NCBI GenBank assembly: GCA_050260015.1
Contig: JBLNBN010000035.1
Location: forward strand, 1 to 47,726
From: JBLNBN01 sp050260015
Lineage (GTDB): Bacteria; Bacteroidota; Ignavibacteria; Kapaibacteriales; UBA2268
Length of the DNA stretch: 47,726 bases
Direction: 5' to 3'
Shown here piece by piece: positions 24,593 through 35,242 of the stretch (the stretch's first letter is position 1; every line of letters begins with the position of its first letter). The position numbers were made by a program, and so were the translations under genes. The notes under the pieces were generated by a model that worked only from the letters and a program-made list of their open reading frames with translations, made no database searches and was not told the origin of the DNA.

Positions 24593-24897
24593 GCGTTTAT
24601 TAATTGATATTTTAATTATATTTAACTATGAGCGGCATTTCGTGAAATCCGGCGCGATTAATATCGAGAAAATAATCGCGCCAGCGCGTAGCCTTTGCCC
24701 CTACTTTATTTTTGCCATAGAGCGCATCGCGACCTTATAAGTTCCCGACTGAAGCCAATTTTTTTAGATTTGCTTTGAAATTTATACTTATGTTTCGTAT
24801 TTTTACTTTGACCGGGCGCCTGCCCGGGCGAAACAGCATAATAAATATCGGTAATATTTTCGCATAACATTTTTACACACATATCCAACAAGGCTCT
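24593..24897. other. 305-base gap upstream of sdhC
   Basis: This AT-rich region holds a 10-base-pair stem-loop at 24651-24682 (GGCGCGATTA with TAATCGCGCC, 12-base loop) without a T run, and a small hairpin CCGGGC-GCCT-GCCCGG at 24812-24827. A TTGACC at 24808 lies 22 bases before a CATAATAAAT, loosely promoter-like. No coding sequence is evident. It presumably carries the sdh promoter. Confidence 0.45.
24651..24682. other. Strong intergenic stem-loop
   Basis: GGCGCGATTA (24651-24660) pairs perfectly with TAATCGCGCC (24673-24682) around a 12-base loop. It lies 58 bases after the barrel gene and could end its transcript, but no U-tract follows on either strand, so Rho-dependent ending or an RNA-stability role is equally possible. 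Confidence 0.5.
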
Positions 24898-25670
24898 ATG
24901 GCACGATTTAATTACCTGAAATCCACCATTTTCAACAAAGCGGTGATGGCAGTGACGGGCATAGTACTGTTACTGTATATAATCGGGCATACGCTTGGCA
25001 ACTTGCAGATATTCCTCGGGCGCGACTCCATCAACACGTACGCCTATTTTCTGCATTCGACGGGCGAATTACTATGGATTGTGCGCGGCGTATTACTTCT
25101 TTCCTTAATCTTTCACGTTATCACTTCAATTTGGCTTAAGCTGCACAACGTTCAGGCAAAGCCGCAGAAGTATGCCGTAAAGAATTACCTTAAGGCGAAG
25201 TTCTCCTCGCGTACGATGATATGGACGGGCATCATGATATTTGCGTTCGTGGTATACCACTTACTGCACTTTACGATTGGCGCAACCAATCCCGAGCACT
25301 TTAAATCCGTTGAGTACTACGAGCGCGAAGCGTTCGTAGCCCCGGCGGGCGCGGGCGTGGAAGAGCTTGACGCCGCCGGCGCGGAAGGCGCCCGGGCGAC
25401 CCACGTTATTCAACCGCGCAAGGACGTCTATAAGATGATGATACTTGGATTCCGCGAGCCGGCTATCTCTATCGCTTATATGATAGCCGTTATCATATTA
25501 GGTTTTCACCTGGCTCACGCGACTCAATCGGCCTTTCAAACTTTAGGCGTTAGCGAGCCGACCTTCACTAAAAAAATGATCCGGGTTAGCTCCGCGTTAG
25601 GGTTTATTATCGCTACGCTGCTAACTATTATTCCTCTATCCGTTCTACTAAGACTCGTCGGAGGCGACGT

Positions 25671-25674
<4 letters not shown>
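24898..25674 (+). CDS. sdhC: Succinate dehydrogenase cytochrome b558 subunit
   Basis: This 258-residue five-helix diheme cytochrome b of the Bacteroidota/Bacillus b558 type anchors the SdhAB head and exchanges electrons with quinone. Helices run about residues 12-32 (VMAVTGIVLLLYIIGHTLGN), 57-80, 100-122, 178-205 and 225-252. Candidate heme-ligand histidines are His31 (IIGHTLG), the helix-II His (SLIFHVITS), the VYHLLHF pair and the helix-IV GFHLAHATQ. Between helices III and IV there is an unusually long insert (~128-176) rich in Ala and Gly (AGAGVEELDAAGAEGARA). It is the first gene of sdhCAB; its TGA overlaps the sdhA ATG by four bases (ATGA). Confidence 0.95.
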
Positions 25675-27589
<1,915 letters not shown>

Positions 27590-27590
<1 letters not shown>

Positions 27591-28345
27591 TGAAAATAAC
27601 GCTTCACGTATGGCGGCAGAAAAACGCCGCCGATAAAGGCGGACTTGAAACGTTCAAGCTCGACGACGTCAGCCCGGACATGTCGTTCCTCGAGATGCTC
27701 GACGTGCTCAACGAGAGTTTAATAAACCAGGGCAGGGACGCGATAGCGTTCGACCACGATTGCCGCGAGGGAATTTGCGGCGCATGCTCGCTCGCTATCA
27801 ACGGCATCCCGCACGGGCACGAAAAAGCGACTACTACTTGCCAATTGCATATGCGCAAGTTCGACGACGGCGACGAGATCTACGTCGAGCCGTTCCGCGC
27901 CAAGGCCTTCCCCGTGCTAAAGGATCTCGTAACGGACAGGACCGCTTTCGAGATGATCCAGCGCGCCGGCGGATATATATCCGTCCGCACGGGCGCGCCG
28001 CAGGACGCTAACGCGTTGCCCGTATCGAAGTACAACGCCGACATTTCGATGGACGCGGCTTCGTGCATCGGTTGCGGCGCTTGCGTCGCGGCATGCCCGA
28101 ACGGCTCCGCCTCGCTCTTTACCGGGGCTATGCTCGGCAAGCTCTCCTACCTGCCGCAGGGGGAACCGGAGAAGCTGAAACGCGCGCTCGCTATGGTCGA
28201 CGCGGCGGAGGCTGCAGGCTTCGGCGGCTGCACGAACATCTACGAATGCGAAGCGGCTTGCCCGAAGGAAATTTCGGTTCGATTTATCGCTAAAATGAAT
28301 CGCGACTTCCTCGGAGCGTCGCTCTTCGACCACAAAGCTAAATAA
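27590..28345 (+). CDS. sdhB: Succinate dehydrogenase iron-sulfur subunit
   Basis: This 251-residue electron-transfer subunit has the [2Fe-2S] motif HDCREGICGACSLAINGIPH (~59-78) plus a later Cys in TTTCQLHM, then the ferredoxin-like pair CIGCGACVAACPNG (~159-172) and CTNIYECEAACPKE (~214-227) for the [4Fe-4S] and [3Fe-4S] centres. ATG at 27590 overlaps the sdhA TAA by one base and has AAGGAG upstream inside sdhA. The frame is open further upstream, but that extension lies inside sdhA and lacks family similarity. The operon ends at a strong terminator 20 bases later. Confidence 0.97.
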
Positions 28346-28364
28346 TTAATAGATTTATGGCTTT

Positions 28365-28397
28365 AAAAGGCGGTTTAATTCTAAACCGCCTTTTTTT
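28365..28397 (+). terminator. Intrinsic terminator of sdhCAB
   Basis: AAAAGGCGGTTTA pairs with TAAACCGCCTTTT around the loop ATTC and runs into TTTTTTT. It lies 20 bases after the sdhB stop. Confidence 0.92.
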
Positions 28398-28483
28398 GTT
28401 TTCCACACCCCGGATCGACATAACCTTTTGTTTTTTCTTATCCTTTTCTTTTCATATATTTGTATTCTAAAAGTAGGGCTAAA

Positions 28484-28624
28484 ATGAGAAAAAAGCTGAA
28501 ACATATTTCAACTTCCTCCAGGGCGCAATTAAAATCCGCGCTTGCCTCAGCCTTTGCCTCACCCCGTTCCCGCGCGGGTAAAATCCTAAAGTTCAAGCAC
28601 TACACAACCGACGCGCCGGTGTGA
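28484..28624 (+). CDS. Candidate small basic protein, 46 residues
   Basis: An ATG ORF encodes MRKKLKHISTSSRAQLKSAL and ends in LKFKHYTTDAPV. It has 13 Lys/Arg/His and almost no acidic residues, suggesting nucleic-acid or ribosome contact. It lies alone between the sdhB terminator and a short GGGC-ATA-GCCC hairpin with a T6 tract that begins right after its stop, which supports a separate transcript. A TATATTTG at 28455-28462 matches the Bacteroidota -7 motif TAnnTTTG, about 22 bases before the ATG. The Shine-Dalgarno is weak (AGTAGGG). Alternatively it is a leader peptide for the aminotransferase gene or a chance ORF. Confidence 0.4.
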   Translation: MRKKLKHISTSSRAQLKSALASAFASPRSRAGKILKFKHYTTDAPV

Positions 28625-28629
28625 TCGCC

Positions 28630-28666
28630 GGGCATAGCCCCTTTTTTAAGCAAGCTTCCCGCTTGC
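28630..28666 (+). terminator. Weak terminator/attenuator hairpins before rocD
   Basis: GGGC-ATA-GCCC (28630-28640) is followed by CTTTTTT, and a second hairpin GCAAGC-TTCCC-GCTTGC lies at 28650-28666. They could end the 46-codon transcript or act on the rocD leader. Stems are only 4 and 6 bases. Confidence 0.35.
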
Positions 28667-28725
28667 CTTCGCTTATTATGTCGTCTTATCGCGATTTAAT
28701 CAATATAAATACCAGGTGAAAAATA

Positions 28726-29925
28726 ATGAAAACTCAAGACTATATCCAGATGGAAAACGAGCTGGGAGCTCATAATTACCATCCGCTCGACGTCGTGGTG
28801 GCCGAAGCTGAAGGCGTTTGGGTGACCGACGTTGAAGGCAAGCGCTACTTAGACTGCCTCGCGGCTTATTCCGCGGTAAATCAAGGCCACTGCCATCCGA
28901 AAATTATGGACGCTTTCCTCGAGCAGGCAAAGCACGTTACCTTAACGAGCCGCGCGTTCCGCAACAATAAGCTTCCGCTTTTCTACAAGAAGCTTCACGA
29001 AATGACCGGCTACGAGATGGCTCTGCCGATGAACTCGGGCGCCGAAGCGGTTGAAACTGCCGTTAAATTGGCTCGCCGCTGGGCGTACGACGTTAAGGGC
29101 GTCGAAGAAAATAAAGCCGAAATCATTGTCGCCGACGGCAACTTCCATGGCAGAACGACCACCATCGTTGGATTCTCCGACGATCCGGATTCGTTCAAAG
29201 GTTTCGGCCCCTATTGCGCCGAAGCTTTCCCAATGCATAAATACGGCGATCTCGAAGACTTAAAATCAAAAATAACTAAAAATACCGCGGCTATCCTCGT
29301 TGAGCCAATCCAGGGCGAAGGCGGAATCGTTATTCCTCCCGACGGCTACCTGAAGGGCATCGAAACGCTCTGCAAAGAGAACAATATACTCTTCATCTGC
29401 GACGAGATCCAATCCGGTCTTGGCCGCAGCGGCAAGCTCTTCGCTCACTACTACGAGAACGTACGCCCCGACATGGTGATCATCGGCAAGGCGCTTTCGG
29501 GCGGCTTCTATCCCGTTTCCGCAGTATTGGCGGACAAGAGCGTTATGCTCGTGATTAAGCCCGGAGAGCACGGCTCGACCTTCGGCGGCAACCCGCTCGC
29601 GGCGGCAGTCGCAGTTCGTTCGCTCGAAGTTTTGGAAGAGGAAAAGCTCGTCGAGCGTTCCTTCGAAATGGGCGCTTACTTCGTAGAGCGTCTCCGCTCC
29701 ATTAAGAACAAGCACATCCAATTAGTTCGCGGCCGCGGTCTTTGGATCGGCCTGGTCCTCGACATCAAGGCCCGCCCGGTTTGCGAAAAGCTTATGGCCG
29801 AAGGCGTTCTCTGCAAAGACACGCACGACACGATCATCCGCATCGCTCCGCCGCTCGTAGTTACGAAGGAAGAGATCGACTGGGCAATCGAACGCTTCGA
29901 GAAAGTATTGAATTCTTTAGACTAA
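28726..29925 (+). CDS. rocD: Ornithine aminotransferase
   Basis: This 399-residue class III PLP aminotransferase converts L-ornithine and 2-oxoglutarate to glutamate-5-semialdehyde and glutamate, linking arginine breakdown to proline and glutamate. Ornithine-specific features are present: the N-terminal NYHPLDVVVAEAEGVWVTDV, YSAVNQGHCHPKI, MNSGAEAVETAVKLARRW, FHGRTTTIVGFSDDP, EPIQGEGGIVIP, and the PLP Lys near residue 255 in IIGKALSGGFYPVS. Length and the GSTFGGNPLAAAVA segment agree. An AGGTGA Shine-Dalgarno precedes ATG. The gene is 37 bases upstream of the P-loop protein gene, so they form one operon ending at a terminator. Confidence 0.95.
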   Translation: MKTQDYIQMENELGAHNYHPLDVVVAEAEGVWVTDVEGKRYLDCLAAYSAVNQGHCHPKIMDAFLEQAKHVTLTSRAFRNNKLPLFYKKLHEMTGYEMALPMNSGAEAVETAVKLARRWAYDVKGVEENKAEIIVADGNFHGRTTTIVGFSDDPDSFKGFGPYCAEAFPMHKYGDLEDLKSKITKNTAAILVEPIQGEGGIVIPPDGYLKGIETLCKENNILFICDEIQSGLGRSGKLFAHYYENVRPDMVIIGKALSGGFYPVSAVLADKSVMLVIKPGEHGSTFGGNPLAAAVAVRSLEVLEEEKLVERSFEMGAYFVERLRSIKNKHIQLVRGRGLWIGLVLDIKARPVCEKLMAEGVLCKDTHDTIIRIAPPLVVTKEEIDWAIERFEKVLNSLD

Positions 29926-29962
29926 TAATTTTAAGTATTTACTTTATTATAGGAACAGTAAA

Positions 29963-31291
29963 ATGGCAGAGAAAATTAAAGTATTGATCATTGGCGCAGC
30001 AGGCCGTGACTTTCACAATTTTAACACGATCTATCGCGATAACGATCTTTATGACGTAGTCGCTTTCACCGCGGCCCAGATCCCGGACATCGACGGTCGT
30101 AAATACCCCGCGGCTCTCGCAGGCAAGCTCTACCCCGCCGGCATCCCGATCCACGACGAAAGCGAGCTCGAAAGCCTTATCGCTAAGCACAACGTAGACG
30201 AATGCGTTCTTTCGTATTCCGACCTTCCGTACGACACGGTAATGCACATCGGCAGCCGCGTTATGGCGGCCGGCGCTAAGTTCTCGATGATGGGCGGCTT
30301 CCCGACCATGATCAAATCGACTAAGCCCGTTATCTCCGTTTGCGCAGTTCGCACAGGTTGCGGCAAGAGCCAGACCACCCGCGAAGTAGTTCGCCAGCTC
30401 ATCGCAGCGGGCAAGAAAGTAGTTTCCGTTCGCCACCCCATGCCTTACGGCGATCTCGAAGCTCAGAAAGTTCAGCGCTTCGCAACGATCGAAGATCTCG
30501 CTAAGCACAAATGCACGATCGAAGAAATGGAAGAGTACGAGCCCCATATAGCTATGGGTTCCGTAATTTACTCCGGCGTCGACTACGAAGCTATCCTCCG
30601 CGAAGCTGAAAAAGAAGCCGACGTAGTAGTTTGGGACGGCGGCAATAACGATTTGCCGTTCTACAAGCCCGACCTCAACATCGTAGTCGTAGATCCGCTC
30701 CGCCCGGGTCACGAAATCGCTTACTATCCCGGCGAAGTTAACCTCCGCATGGCCGACGTAGTAGTAGTCAACAAAGTCGACTCCGCTTACCCGGAAGACA
30801 TGCAGATGGTATTGGACAACGTCCGCGCTTACAACCCGACAGCGCAAGTTATCCTCGCAGCTTCGACTTTGATCGTTGACGATCCTTCTTTGATCAAGAA
30901 CAAACGCGTTCTCGTTATCGAAGACGGCCCCACGCTTACTCACGGCGAGATGGACCTCGGCGCAGGCATGGTCGCGGCTCAGCGCTACGGCGCTTCCGAA
31001 TTCGTAGATCCCCGCCCCTACACCGTAGGCAAGATCACCGAAACCTTCGTTAAATATCCTGAAATCGGCGTTCTCCTCCCCGCTATGGGCTACGGCGACC
31101 AGCAGATGAAGGATCTCGAAGCGACTATCGCTAAGGTAGAATGCGACTCCGTAGTTATCGGCACCCCGATCAACCTCGGCAGATTTATCAAGATCGACCA
31201 GCCTAACACGCGCGTCAACTATGAATTAGCTGAAATCTCCGCTCCGAAGATCAAAGACTTCGTAACTGAATTGTTGGCTAGAGTAAAATAA
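29963..31291 (+). CDS. Cyclic 2,3-diphosphoglycerate synthetase-like P-loop protein
   Basis: This 442-residue cytoplasmic protein has an N-terminal Rossmann-like part (IKVLIIGAAGRDFHNFNTIY), a P-loop (VCAVRTGCGKSQTTREVVRQ, ~128-141) and the middle segment VVVWDGGNNDLPFYKPDLNI with a Walker B-like Asp, then VVVNKVDSAYPEDM, an NKxD guanine-type motif. This matches the family annotated from archaeal cyclic 2,3-diphosphoglycerate synthetase. In bacteria the product is not expected to be cDPG and the true activity is unclear; GTP/ATP-dependent ligase or carrier-type chemistry is possible. Codon use is strongly biased (GTA, CGC, ATC runs), suggesting high expression. Cotranscribed with rocD, so a link to arginine/ornithine metabolism is a reasonable guess. 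Confidence 0.88.
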   Translation: MAEKIKVLIIGAAGRDFHNFNTIYRDNDLYDVVAFTAAQIPDIDGRKYPAALAGKLYPAGIPIHDESELESLIAKHNVDECVLSYSDLPYDTVMHIGSRVMAAGAKFSMMGGFPTMIKSTKPVISVCAVRTGCGKSQTTREVVRQLIAAGKKVVSVRHPMPYGDLEAQKVQRFATIEDLAKHKCTIEEMEEYEPHIAMGSVIYSGVDYEAILREAEKEADVVVWDGGNNDLPFYKPDLNIVVVDPLRPGHEIAYYPGEVNLRMADVVVVNKVDSAYPEDMQMVLDNVRAYNPTAQVILAASTLIVDDPSLIKNKRVLVIEDGPTLTHGEMDLGAGMVAAQRYGASEFVDPRPYTVGKITETFVKYPEIGVLLPAMGYGDQQMKDLEATIAKVECDSVVIGTPINLGRFIKIDQPNTRVNYELAEISAPKIKDFVTELLARVK

Positions 31292-31317
31292 TTAAGATAT
31301 TTATTATCTTTATACTT

Positions 31318-31354
31318 AAAGAGACCGCCCGGAATTGGGCGGTCTCTTTTCTTT
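31318..31354 (+). terminator. Intrinsic terminator of rocD operon
   Basis: AAAGAGACCGCCC (31318-31330) pairs with GGGCGGTCTCTTT (31337-31349) around GGAATT, followed by a T-rich tract. It lies 27 bases after the stop. Confidence 0.9.
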
Positions 31355-31389
31355 TAGTCTTTTTCAATTTACTTTGAGCAATGGAACGC

Positions 31390-32100
31390 TTACTTCTTGA
31401 GCTTCCACATACAATCCATTTCCCACCAATCCTCGGGAACTTCCTGGAAGACTCCTTCCTTCAGGAAGCTCCAGCCCTTGGCGGCCAGGTAATAATTCTC
31501 CCCGAGCAGCGCTTTGAACCCGCTTTCGCTGTTGTCCGGAAGGCCTTCGTAGATATTCCCGCGTTCGTCCTTGGCCGTTTCGGAAATGATCGTGCCTATT
31601 CTCTTCTCGTCTATCAGCTTTTTTAATGTCTTCAGTACTTCCAGGTCCATACCCTGGATATCGCTTACGTAAGTATCTATTCGATCGACACCCTTCGAAG
31701 CGATATAATTATTCAAATTTATAGCCGGGACGGCGACTTCCTTAACCATTTCGACCAAATGTCGGCTGGCGTTGGGCCAATCGCCTTTAAACTTACCAAG
31801 CGAAGACGAAGAGCCGCCTGCGCTGCTGACGTTTAGCGTGATGGTCCCGTCGAAGCTGGTAACGGCGCCGTGAACTATCTCGATTTGGTGGAATATGGAA
31901 TACTTTTTCTTAAGCAGCGGTATTAATTCAGGATTGGCTTCAAAAACGAAGCATTTTTCGTATTCGAAAGCGATACGATCCAAGCCGCTTCCTCGGTGGG
32001 CGCCGACGTATACTAATACGCCTTTGTCCTTTTTCTTCAGAAGATTTCTTAATATATTTTGGCAACGTTTAACTATTAGATGCTTAATGAAATCATTCAT
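31390..32100 (-). CDS. FkbM-family SAM-dependent methyltransferase
   Basis: This 236-residue protein of the FkbM type has SAM motif I GVLVYVGAHRGSGLDRIAFE (~28-47), the acidic loop CFVFEANPELIPLLKKK, IVHGAVTSFDGTITLNVSSA and SDIQGMDLEVLKTLKK. FkbM enzymes typically O-methylate sugars or lipids of glycans and secondary metabolites; the substrate here is unknown. No glycan cluster surrounds it: it is a single minus-strand gene between the rocD operon and a divergent K+ channel gene. The conserved WWEMDCMWKL tail is a family-type feature. Confidence 0.87.
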   Translation of the reverse strand: MNDFIKHLIVKRCQNILRNLLKKKDKGVLVYVGAHRGSGLDRIAFEYEKCFVFEANPELIPLLKKKYSIFHQIEIVHGAVTSFDGTITLNVSSAGGSSSSLGKFKGDWPNASRHLVEMVKEVAVPAINLNNYIASKGVDRIDTYVSDIQGMDLEVLKTLKKLIDEKRIGTIISETAKDERGNIYEGLPDNSESGFKALLGENYYLAAKGWSFLKEGVFQEVPEDWWEMDCMWKLKK

Positions 32101-32260
32101 AAAATAATTAATACCTACTTATGTGACAGCGCGTTTAATATTTCCAAAAATAACAAATAAATCCGCTAAACGGCAATAAATATTTTATGGAACAATCTTT
32201 GTTTTCTACTATATTATATGTATTTTACCTTTATTATTGAGTACATTTCAACGATAAAGC

Positions 32261-33367
32261 ATGAGCAAAAAGTCAGATCAGCACGGAAAGAAAGCGAAAC
32301 GACGATTACGATTGGCGTTAATATTATTAACTACTTTCGCGCTCTACTGCTCAATACTTTTGCTGCTTGTGGAAGTGGAACGCGGCGCGAGCGGTACGAC
32401 GGTGCTAAACTTCGGCGACGCCTTCTGGTACGCGTTCGTGACTCTGACTACCCTTGGCTACGGGGACGTGCTCCCCGTAACGCTGGCCGGGAAGTTCATC
32501 GGATCGATATTTATTTTGCTTAGCGTATTCCTCCTATCTATAGCGGTAGGTAAAATCGCCGATCTATTTCAACAATACAGGGAGAAGAAAAGAATGGGGC
32601 ATTATGGCGCTTCCCGGGACTTCGTCAATCACGTAATTATCATCGGTTGGGACAGTTTCGCTAAGATGATTACCGAGCAGCTGTTTAAGTCCGGCAACAA
32701 AGTAGCCGTCGTAACCGACAGGAAGGAAGACATAGACCTGCTGGAGGACGCGTTCGAGCAGGAAAAATCCTCGGGGAGCTTCTTCGCTCTCTTTTCCAAT
32801 CTAAATAATTACGAAACCTTCAGCAAGATAAACATTAAAGATTCAAAAGTCATTTTTGTGAATCTTGCGACGGACACGGAAAAGCTTGTTTATTTAATAA
32901 ATATACGCGCCATTCATCCCGACCTGAAGTTCCTTGTTACGCTCGACGAAGGAAACTTAAAGAATACGTTCATCAGCGCGGGCGTCACCTACTGCCTGTC
33001 TAAGAACGAGATTACTTCGAAGCTGATCGCGAGCTTTATATTCGAACCCAACGTCGCGCTCTACACGACCGATCTGCTCGACAGCGCCGAAGCCGGGAAC
33101 GCCGACGACTACGACATCCAGGAATTTACCGTCGTGGAGGGCAACCCCTATTTAAATAAAACATACGGCGAAGCATTTTTCGATATTAAGAATAAGTATA
33201 ATTCCGCGCTGATCGGGCTGAGCAAGCTCGAGGACGGGGTTTACAACTTAAAGAAACTTCCCTCGGACGAAGAAATGATCCGCTTAGGGGACGTAATTAT
33301 AGTCATCAACAACGGTTACTCGAACGAGCGGATGGAATCCGCGTTTAGGACTAAGCAGGGCTTGTAG
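32261..33367 (+). CDS. Two-helix potassium channel with RCK (TrkA-N/C) domains
   Basis: This 368-residue MthK-like channel subunit has TM1 at ~18-39, a pore helix with the selectivity filter TLTTLGYGD (61-69), TM2 at ~77-98, then a cytoplasmic RCK domain starting NHVIIIGWDSFAKMITEQLF (~123-142) and a TrkA-C-like end (EFTVVEGNPYLNKTYGEAFF, LGDVIIVINNGYSNER). The Rossmann glycine signature is GW rather than GxGxxG, so a ligand other than NAD is likely (Ca2+ or nucleotide gating is known for relatives). The N-terminus is basic. Monocistronic, divergent from the FkbM gene. Confidence 0.93.
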   Translation: MSKKSDQHGKKAKRRLRLALILLTTFALYCSILLLLVEVERGASGTTVLNFGDAFWYAFVTLTTLGYGDVLPVTLAGKFIGSIFILLSVFLLSIAVGKIADLFQQYREKKRMGHYGASRDFVNHVIIIGWDSFAKMITEQLFKSGNKVAVVTDRKEDIDLLEDAFEQEKSSGSFFALFSNLNNYETFSKINIKDSKVIFVNLATDTEKLVYLINIRAIHPDLKFLVTLDEGNLKNTFISAGVTYCLSKNEITSKLIASFIFEPNVALYTTDLLDSAEAGNADDYDIQEFTVVEGNPYLNKTYGEAFFDIKNKYNSALIGLSKLEDGVYNLKKLPSDEEMIRLGDVIIVINNGYSNERMESAFRTKQGL

Positions 33368-33526
33368 ATCCCAATAAAGACCAAGCGTTATTTGTTTAGG
33401 CCCAGCTAAATAAAATGAATATTTAAGCGTGTTTCATCATCGTATTTACTTCTATTTCTTTTGCCGATAAGAGCGGCAAAGCGAGGAGCTATCGGGGAAT
33501 TTAAATTACAAATTTGGTTGTAAACA

Positions 33527-35218
33527 ATGAAACCGCTAAAAACAATTCGCAGCGGGATGCATGCGGGAATTATCCTGGCGGCTTTTCTCTTTGCGACCGC
33601 GCATTTGTTCGCGCAAAATCTTGAGAACATCGGTTCCGCGCCGGCGTTTACGGCCGACGGCTCTATAGGGCTGAATCTCAATTATTACTCTATGAAGGGC
33701 GCGCCCTCGCGCTACCGGCCGTTCGACTATTCGCTCGTCGGGAACGCTACCTTTATGGTCTACGGCATCGCCATGCCGTTCAGCGCGACCATCAGCGAGC
33801 AAAACCGCAGCTACGCCCAGCCGTTCAACCAGTTCGGCGTCAGCCCCCAATACAAATGGATAACGCTCCACGCCGGCTGGCGTTCGATGCAATTCTCCCC
33901 ATATACCCTTTCGGGGCATTCTTTCCTCGGCGCCGCGCTCGAACTAAATCCCGGCAAGCTGCGCTTTACCGCTCTCTACGGTAGATTCCTAAAGGCGGTT
34001 CGCGGCGACGACGCGGCTTTGATCTCGCCCTCCTACGATCGATTCGGCTACGGCGTTAAGCTCGGTTATGGTTCGTCGAATAATTTCGTCGATTTGATCT
34101 TCTTCCAGGCTCGCGATTATAAAAATTCAATCCCCGACACGCTGCAAAACGCCGTCAGCCCAGGCGAGAATACCGCTTTCGGCCTAACCGGCAGATTTGA
34201 TATTTGGAACAAGCTCAGCTTCGAATGGGAAGGCGCCGCGAGCCTTTACACGATCGATTCGCGTTCGAAGCTGCTTAACGACAGCTTTAATGTCGAGGCG
34301 TTAAAATTTATAAAAGACTTTCTACCGGTCCGAACGAGCTCGCAGCTTACGACGGCGTTCCAGGCCGGGTTAAACTATCGCGCCTCTACCTACGGCGCAA
34401 AGCTCGGCTACAAGCGCATAGAGCCCGACTATAAAACCATGGGAATGTACTATTCGGAGTCCGACGTAGAGAACTATACGATCGCCCCGTGGGTATCAAT
34501 TCTTAAAAACAGGGTAAGGCTCGGCGGCTCCATAGGCCTGCAACGCGACAACTTATTAAATACGAAGAGATTCGAGTCGCAACGCGTTATCGGTTCCTTC
34601 GACGCGTCCTACAACATGCCGGTATGGGGAGCAAGCGCCCGCTACTCGAGCTACGGCATTACGCAGACGCGCGGGCTGAACCCCGTAATCGATAGTCTCA
34701 AGGTGGCGCGCGTCAATCATAGCGTAAACTTCGCAGGAAGGTACTCCAGCTCGCGCGACAGCATAATGAACGTTTGGACGGGCGTCGTCAGCTGGCAGGC
34801 TCTGCAGGACTTGAATTCCTTTACTGCCGCTCAATCGGAAACGAGGACCTACAATGTTACGTTCGGCTATCAACGCGCGGCCGGCGCCGGATTCGCGTAC
34901 GGCGGGACGATAAATTATACTCTTTCCGAGCTCGCGGGGCACGCGACGTCTTTCGTCGGACCGATACTGCAGGCCTCTCGCAATTGGGGAGATTATTCCC
35001 TGGGCGGCTCGGCGGGTTACCAGGCGCAATTCTACGAGGGAAAAAACGCGGGCGGCGCGCTTACGATCAATTTGAACTCCACGGTTAAGCTGTGGGACGC
35101 GCATGCCCTGCGCATCGACGGCAATTTTGTTAATTCAGCCACGGACGCGCCCGGCGGGCAGGACTTTTCCGAAATGAGAGTGAATTTCGGCTATATTTAT
35201 AATTTCAACGCTAAATAA
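33527..35218 (+). CDS. Outer-membrane beta-barrel protein, first gene of surface operon
   Basis: This 563-residue exported protein has signal peptide residues 1-29 (SGMHAGIILAAFLFATAHLF, AQ cleavage). The mature part is nearly all beta-barrel pattern: alternating Tyr/Gly-rich strands such as GSIGLNLNYYSMKG, SPQYKWITLHAGWRSMQF, RFGYGVKLGYGSSNNFVDLI, VWTGVVSWQALQDLN, YSLGGSAGYQAQFYEG and MRVNFGYIYNFNAK at the end. About 20-26 strands could fit. It starts the three-gene unit with the 2459-residue protein (24-base gap) and the Fn3 protein, suggesting it is their outer-membrane partner, anchor or exporter. It does not look like PorP/SprF (too long, no matching motif). Specific function unknown. 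Confidence 0.82.
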   Translation: MKPLKTIRSGMHAGIILAAFLFATAHLFAQNLENIGSAPAFTADGSIGLNLNYYSMKGAPSRYRPFDYSLVGNATFMVYGIAMPFSATISEQNRSYAQPFNQFGVSPQYKWITLHAGWRSMQFSPYTLSGHSFLGAALELNPGKLRFTALYGRFLKAVRGDDAALISPSYDRFGYGVKLGYGSSNNFVDLIFFQARDYKNSIPDTLQNAVSPGENTAFGLTGRFDIWNKLSFEWEGAASLYTIDSRSKLLNDSFNVEALKFIKDFLPVRTSSQLTTAFQAGLNYRASTYGAKLGYKRIEPDYKTMGMYYSESDVENYTIAPWVSILKNRVRLGGSIGLQRDNLLNTKRFESQRVIGSFDASYNMPVWGASARYSSYGITQTRGLNPVIDSLKVARVNHSVNFAGRYSSSRDSIMNVWTGVVSWQALQDLNSFTAAQSETRTYNVTFGYQRAAGAGFAYGGTINYTLSELAGHATSFVGPILQASRNWGDYSLGGSAGYQAQFYEGKNAGGALTINLNSTVKLWDAHALRIDGNFVNSATDAPGGQDFSEMRVNFGYIYNFNAK

Positions 35219-35242
35219 AGAAAAAATATCGGAGAAAGCGCT

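Noticed and set aside
29939..30943. A 334-codon open frame on the minus strand opposite the cDPG-synthetase-like gene
   Set aside because: It is antisense to a well-supported gene with strong codon bias, which leaves one reverse frame free of stops; it has no recognisable family or start signal.
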